From Actinotalea lenta (GTDB taxonomy: Bacteria > Actinomycetota > Actinomycetes > Actinomycetales > Cellulomonadaceae), in NCBI RefSeq assembly GCF_030586465.1, contig NZ_JAUQYP010000001.1:2569946-2633945 (forward strand): DNA of 64,000 nucleotides, written 5' to 3'. The translations under genes and the position numbers were made by a program. The stretch's first letter is position 1, and every line of letters starts with the position of its first letter. The notes below the pieces were generated by a model that saw only the letters and a list, made by a program, of their open reading frames with translations, had not been told where the DNA came from and did not search any database. Positions 62,788 through 64,000 of this stretch are shown here, in pieces.

Positions 62788-63866
62788 ACGCGCGCCTGCC
62801 GGTCCGGCTCGCCGCAGCGTTCGCGACCGTGCTGGCGATCGGCACGTTCACCTCGCTCGTCACGGTCCGGCTGCTCGCACCGCAGCTGTTCAGCACCCGC
62901 ATGGGCATGACCATGGGCCGGATGATGGGCGGCCGCGGCGAGGCCGCCGGTACGCGCGAGGCCTTCATCGCCGCGCTGAACCAGGCGCTGCTGGTGGGCA
63001 CCCTCATCGCAGCCGTCATCGCGGGGGTGGCCGCGGTGCTGCTGGCGCGTGGCGTGCTGCGGCCGCTGGACCAGGTGCGTGCCGCGGCCCGCCAGATCGC
63101 CGCCGGACGCTACGACGTGCGGGTGCCGGCGCCGGGCGAGCCGGAGATGGCCGCCCTCGCCGACGACGTCAACACGCTCGCCGGAGCGCTGGCGGACACC
63201 GAGACCCGGCGCGTGCAGCTCCTCGGCGAGGTCGCGCACGAGATGCGGACGCCGCTGACCGGGCTGAGCGGCTACGTCGAGGGGATGGTCGACGGCGTCT
63301 TCACCGCCGACGACGCGACGCTCACGGCGATGAGCGAGGACCTGCGTCGGCTGCGGCGGCTCGCCGACGACCTGTCCGCGCTGTCCCGCAACGACGAGGG
63401 CCGCCTCGCCCTGGCCCCCGAGCCGTGCGACCTCGCCGACGTGGTCCGCCGCACCTGCGCGCGGTACGCCCCGCAGCTCGCCGAGCAGGGCGTCGAGCTG
63501 CGGGTGCACGCCGTGGCGCCGCTACCCACGGTCGCCGACGAGGAACGCATCGGCCAGGTGCTCACCAACCTGCTGACCAACGCCGCGCGCGCCACCGGCC
63601 AAGGCACCGTGAGCGTCGAGGCAGCCGCCGAGGGCGCGTCGGTCCGGGTGAGCGTGACGGACCAGGGCGTCGGGCTCGCCCCGGAGGACCTCGAGCGGGT
63701 CTTCGAGCGCTTCTACCGGGTGCCGGGCGCAGCGCGCGGTGAGGGGTCCGGGATCGGCCTGACGATCGCCCGCGGGATCGCGCGGGCGCACCGCGGCGAC
63801 CTGGTGGCTCGGTCCGCAGGGCCGGGGCGAGGGGCGACGTTCGTCCTGACCCTGCCGGCGCGCTGA
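62784..63866 (+). CDS. Membrane sensor histidine kinase with methionine-rich loop
   Basis: A 360-residue kinase: TM1 (residues 7-30), a short extracytoplasmic loop of ~35 residues containing MGMTMGRMMGG, TM2 (about 70-90), HAMP domain, HisKA with His152 in GEVAHEMRTPLTG, and HATPase_c with NLLTNAARAT (N box), DQGVGLAPEDLERVFERFYR (in part) and GSGIGLTIARG. GTG 62784 overlaps the regulator stop. The Met cluster suggests sensing of Cu(I) or Ag(I) (inference). Confidence 0.93.
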   Translation: MNARLPVRLAAAFATVLAIGTFTSLVTVRLLAPQLFSTRMGMTMGRMMGGRGEAAGTREAFIAALNQALLVGTLIAAVIAGVAAVLLARGVLRPLDQVRAAARQIAAGRYDVRVPAPGEPEMAALADDVNTLAGALADTETRRVQLLGEVAHEMRTPLTGLSGYVEGMVDGVFTADDATLTAMSEDLRRLRRLADDLSALSRNDEGRLALAPEPCDLADVVRRTCARYAPQLAEQGVELRVHAVAPLPTVADEERIGQVLTNLLTNAARATGQGTVSVEAAAEGASVRVSVTDQGVGLAPEDLERVFERFYRVPGAARGEGSGIGLTIARGIARAHRGDLVARSAGPGRGATFVLTLPAR

Positions 63867-63890
63867 CCGGCCCGCGCTGACCGGCCCGCG
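63859..63890 (+). repeat. 14-bp tandem duplication at the kinase stop codon
   Basis: CGCGCTGACCGGCC occurs twice back to back (63859-63872, 63873-63886) followed by CGCG; the kinase stop lies in the first copy. Likely a slippage duplication without coding effect. Confidence 0.8.
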
Positions 63891-63914
63891 CCCGACGACC
63901 GGCCGGGCGGGCGC

Positions 63915-64000
63915 TCAGTGCCGGTGGGTCCACTCCAGCAACCGGCCGACGGGCCAGGTGGTGACCACCCGGTCCGGGTCCACGCCGTGCACGGCCAGCC
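63915..64000 (-). CDS. C-terminal end of an unidentified protein (start beyond window)
   Basis: An open minus-strand frame enters from the window edge and ends at TGA 63915-63917 after about 27 residues (LAVHGVDPDRVVTTWPVGRL, then LEWTHRH). Composition and codon use look coding, but the fragment is too short to identify. Confidence 0.35.
   Translation of the reverse strand, partial: LAVHGVDPDRVVTTWPVGRLLEWTHRH

Overview
The window is GC-rich, densely packed DNA with many GTG starts and ATGA/GTGA stop-start overlaps. Its gene content (lipB-lipA-DUF4191-RDD-glnA order, MMPL exporter, DevR/DevS-like pair, HTH-TOBE molybdate regulator) points to a high-GC actinobacterium. A Micrococcales member resembling Cellulomonas is my best guess, inferred from gene order rather than from a marker gene. 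I see no rRNA, tRNA, CRISPR array, transposase or prophage.

1-18 kb is mostly core. It holds the end of a MocR-type regulator, pyrD, small membrane proteins, pepA, the E3 (lpdA) and two-lipoyl-domain E2 (sucB) of a 2-oxoacid dehydrogenase, a TIGR01777 oxidoreductase, a membrane-anchored pseudokinase, and an MMPL exporter divergent from a MarR regulator with a palindrome between them. Then come lipB and lipA (which make the cofactor E2 needs), DUF4191, an RDD protein and glnA, closed by a strong terminator.

18-41.6 kb is the remarkable part: a glucuronide-catabolic island. It carries beta-glucuronidase (uidA), a GPH-family glucuronide-type symporter, a GH3 hexosaminidase-like enzyme with a HAD phosphatase, uronate isomerase (uxaC), fructuronate reductase (uxuB), a PfkB sugar-acid kinase, a LarA-family nickel-dependent 2-hydroxyacid epimerase homologue, 6-phosphogluconate dehydrogenase (gnd), and all three nickel-pincer cofactor genes (larE, larB, larC). 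There is also a peptide/nickel-type ABC importer whose operon ends in larC, and a LacI regulator. Six 16-bp near-palindromes resembling TGGCAACCGGTTGCCA lie in front of the island's transcription units. No mannonate dehydratase (uxuA) or KDPG aldolase is present. I infer a route glucuronate -> fructuronate -> mannonate -> (nickel-dependent C2 epimerisation) gluconate -> 6-phosphogluconate -> ribulose 5-phosphate, in place of the usual KDG branch.

41.6-50.7 kb holds a TRIC-type channel, an M20 amidohydrolase, a thioredoxin-like protein, a NarL-type response regulator divergent from a PAS-GAF histidine kinase, a STAS protein, two DedA proteins, an NmrA-like protein and small membrane proteins. 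50.7-59.9 kb is rich in molybdenum and cytochrome/copper functions: a membrane-anchored sulfite-oxidase-like enzyme, ctaG-ccdA-(Sco1+TlpA fusion), moeZ, and a TOBE regulator with modABC. 59.8-64 kb holds a CDF exporter, a CaCA antiporter and an OmpR/histidine kinase pair with a methionine-rich sensor loop.
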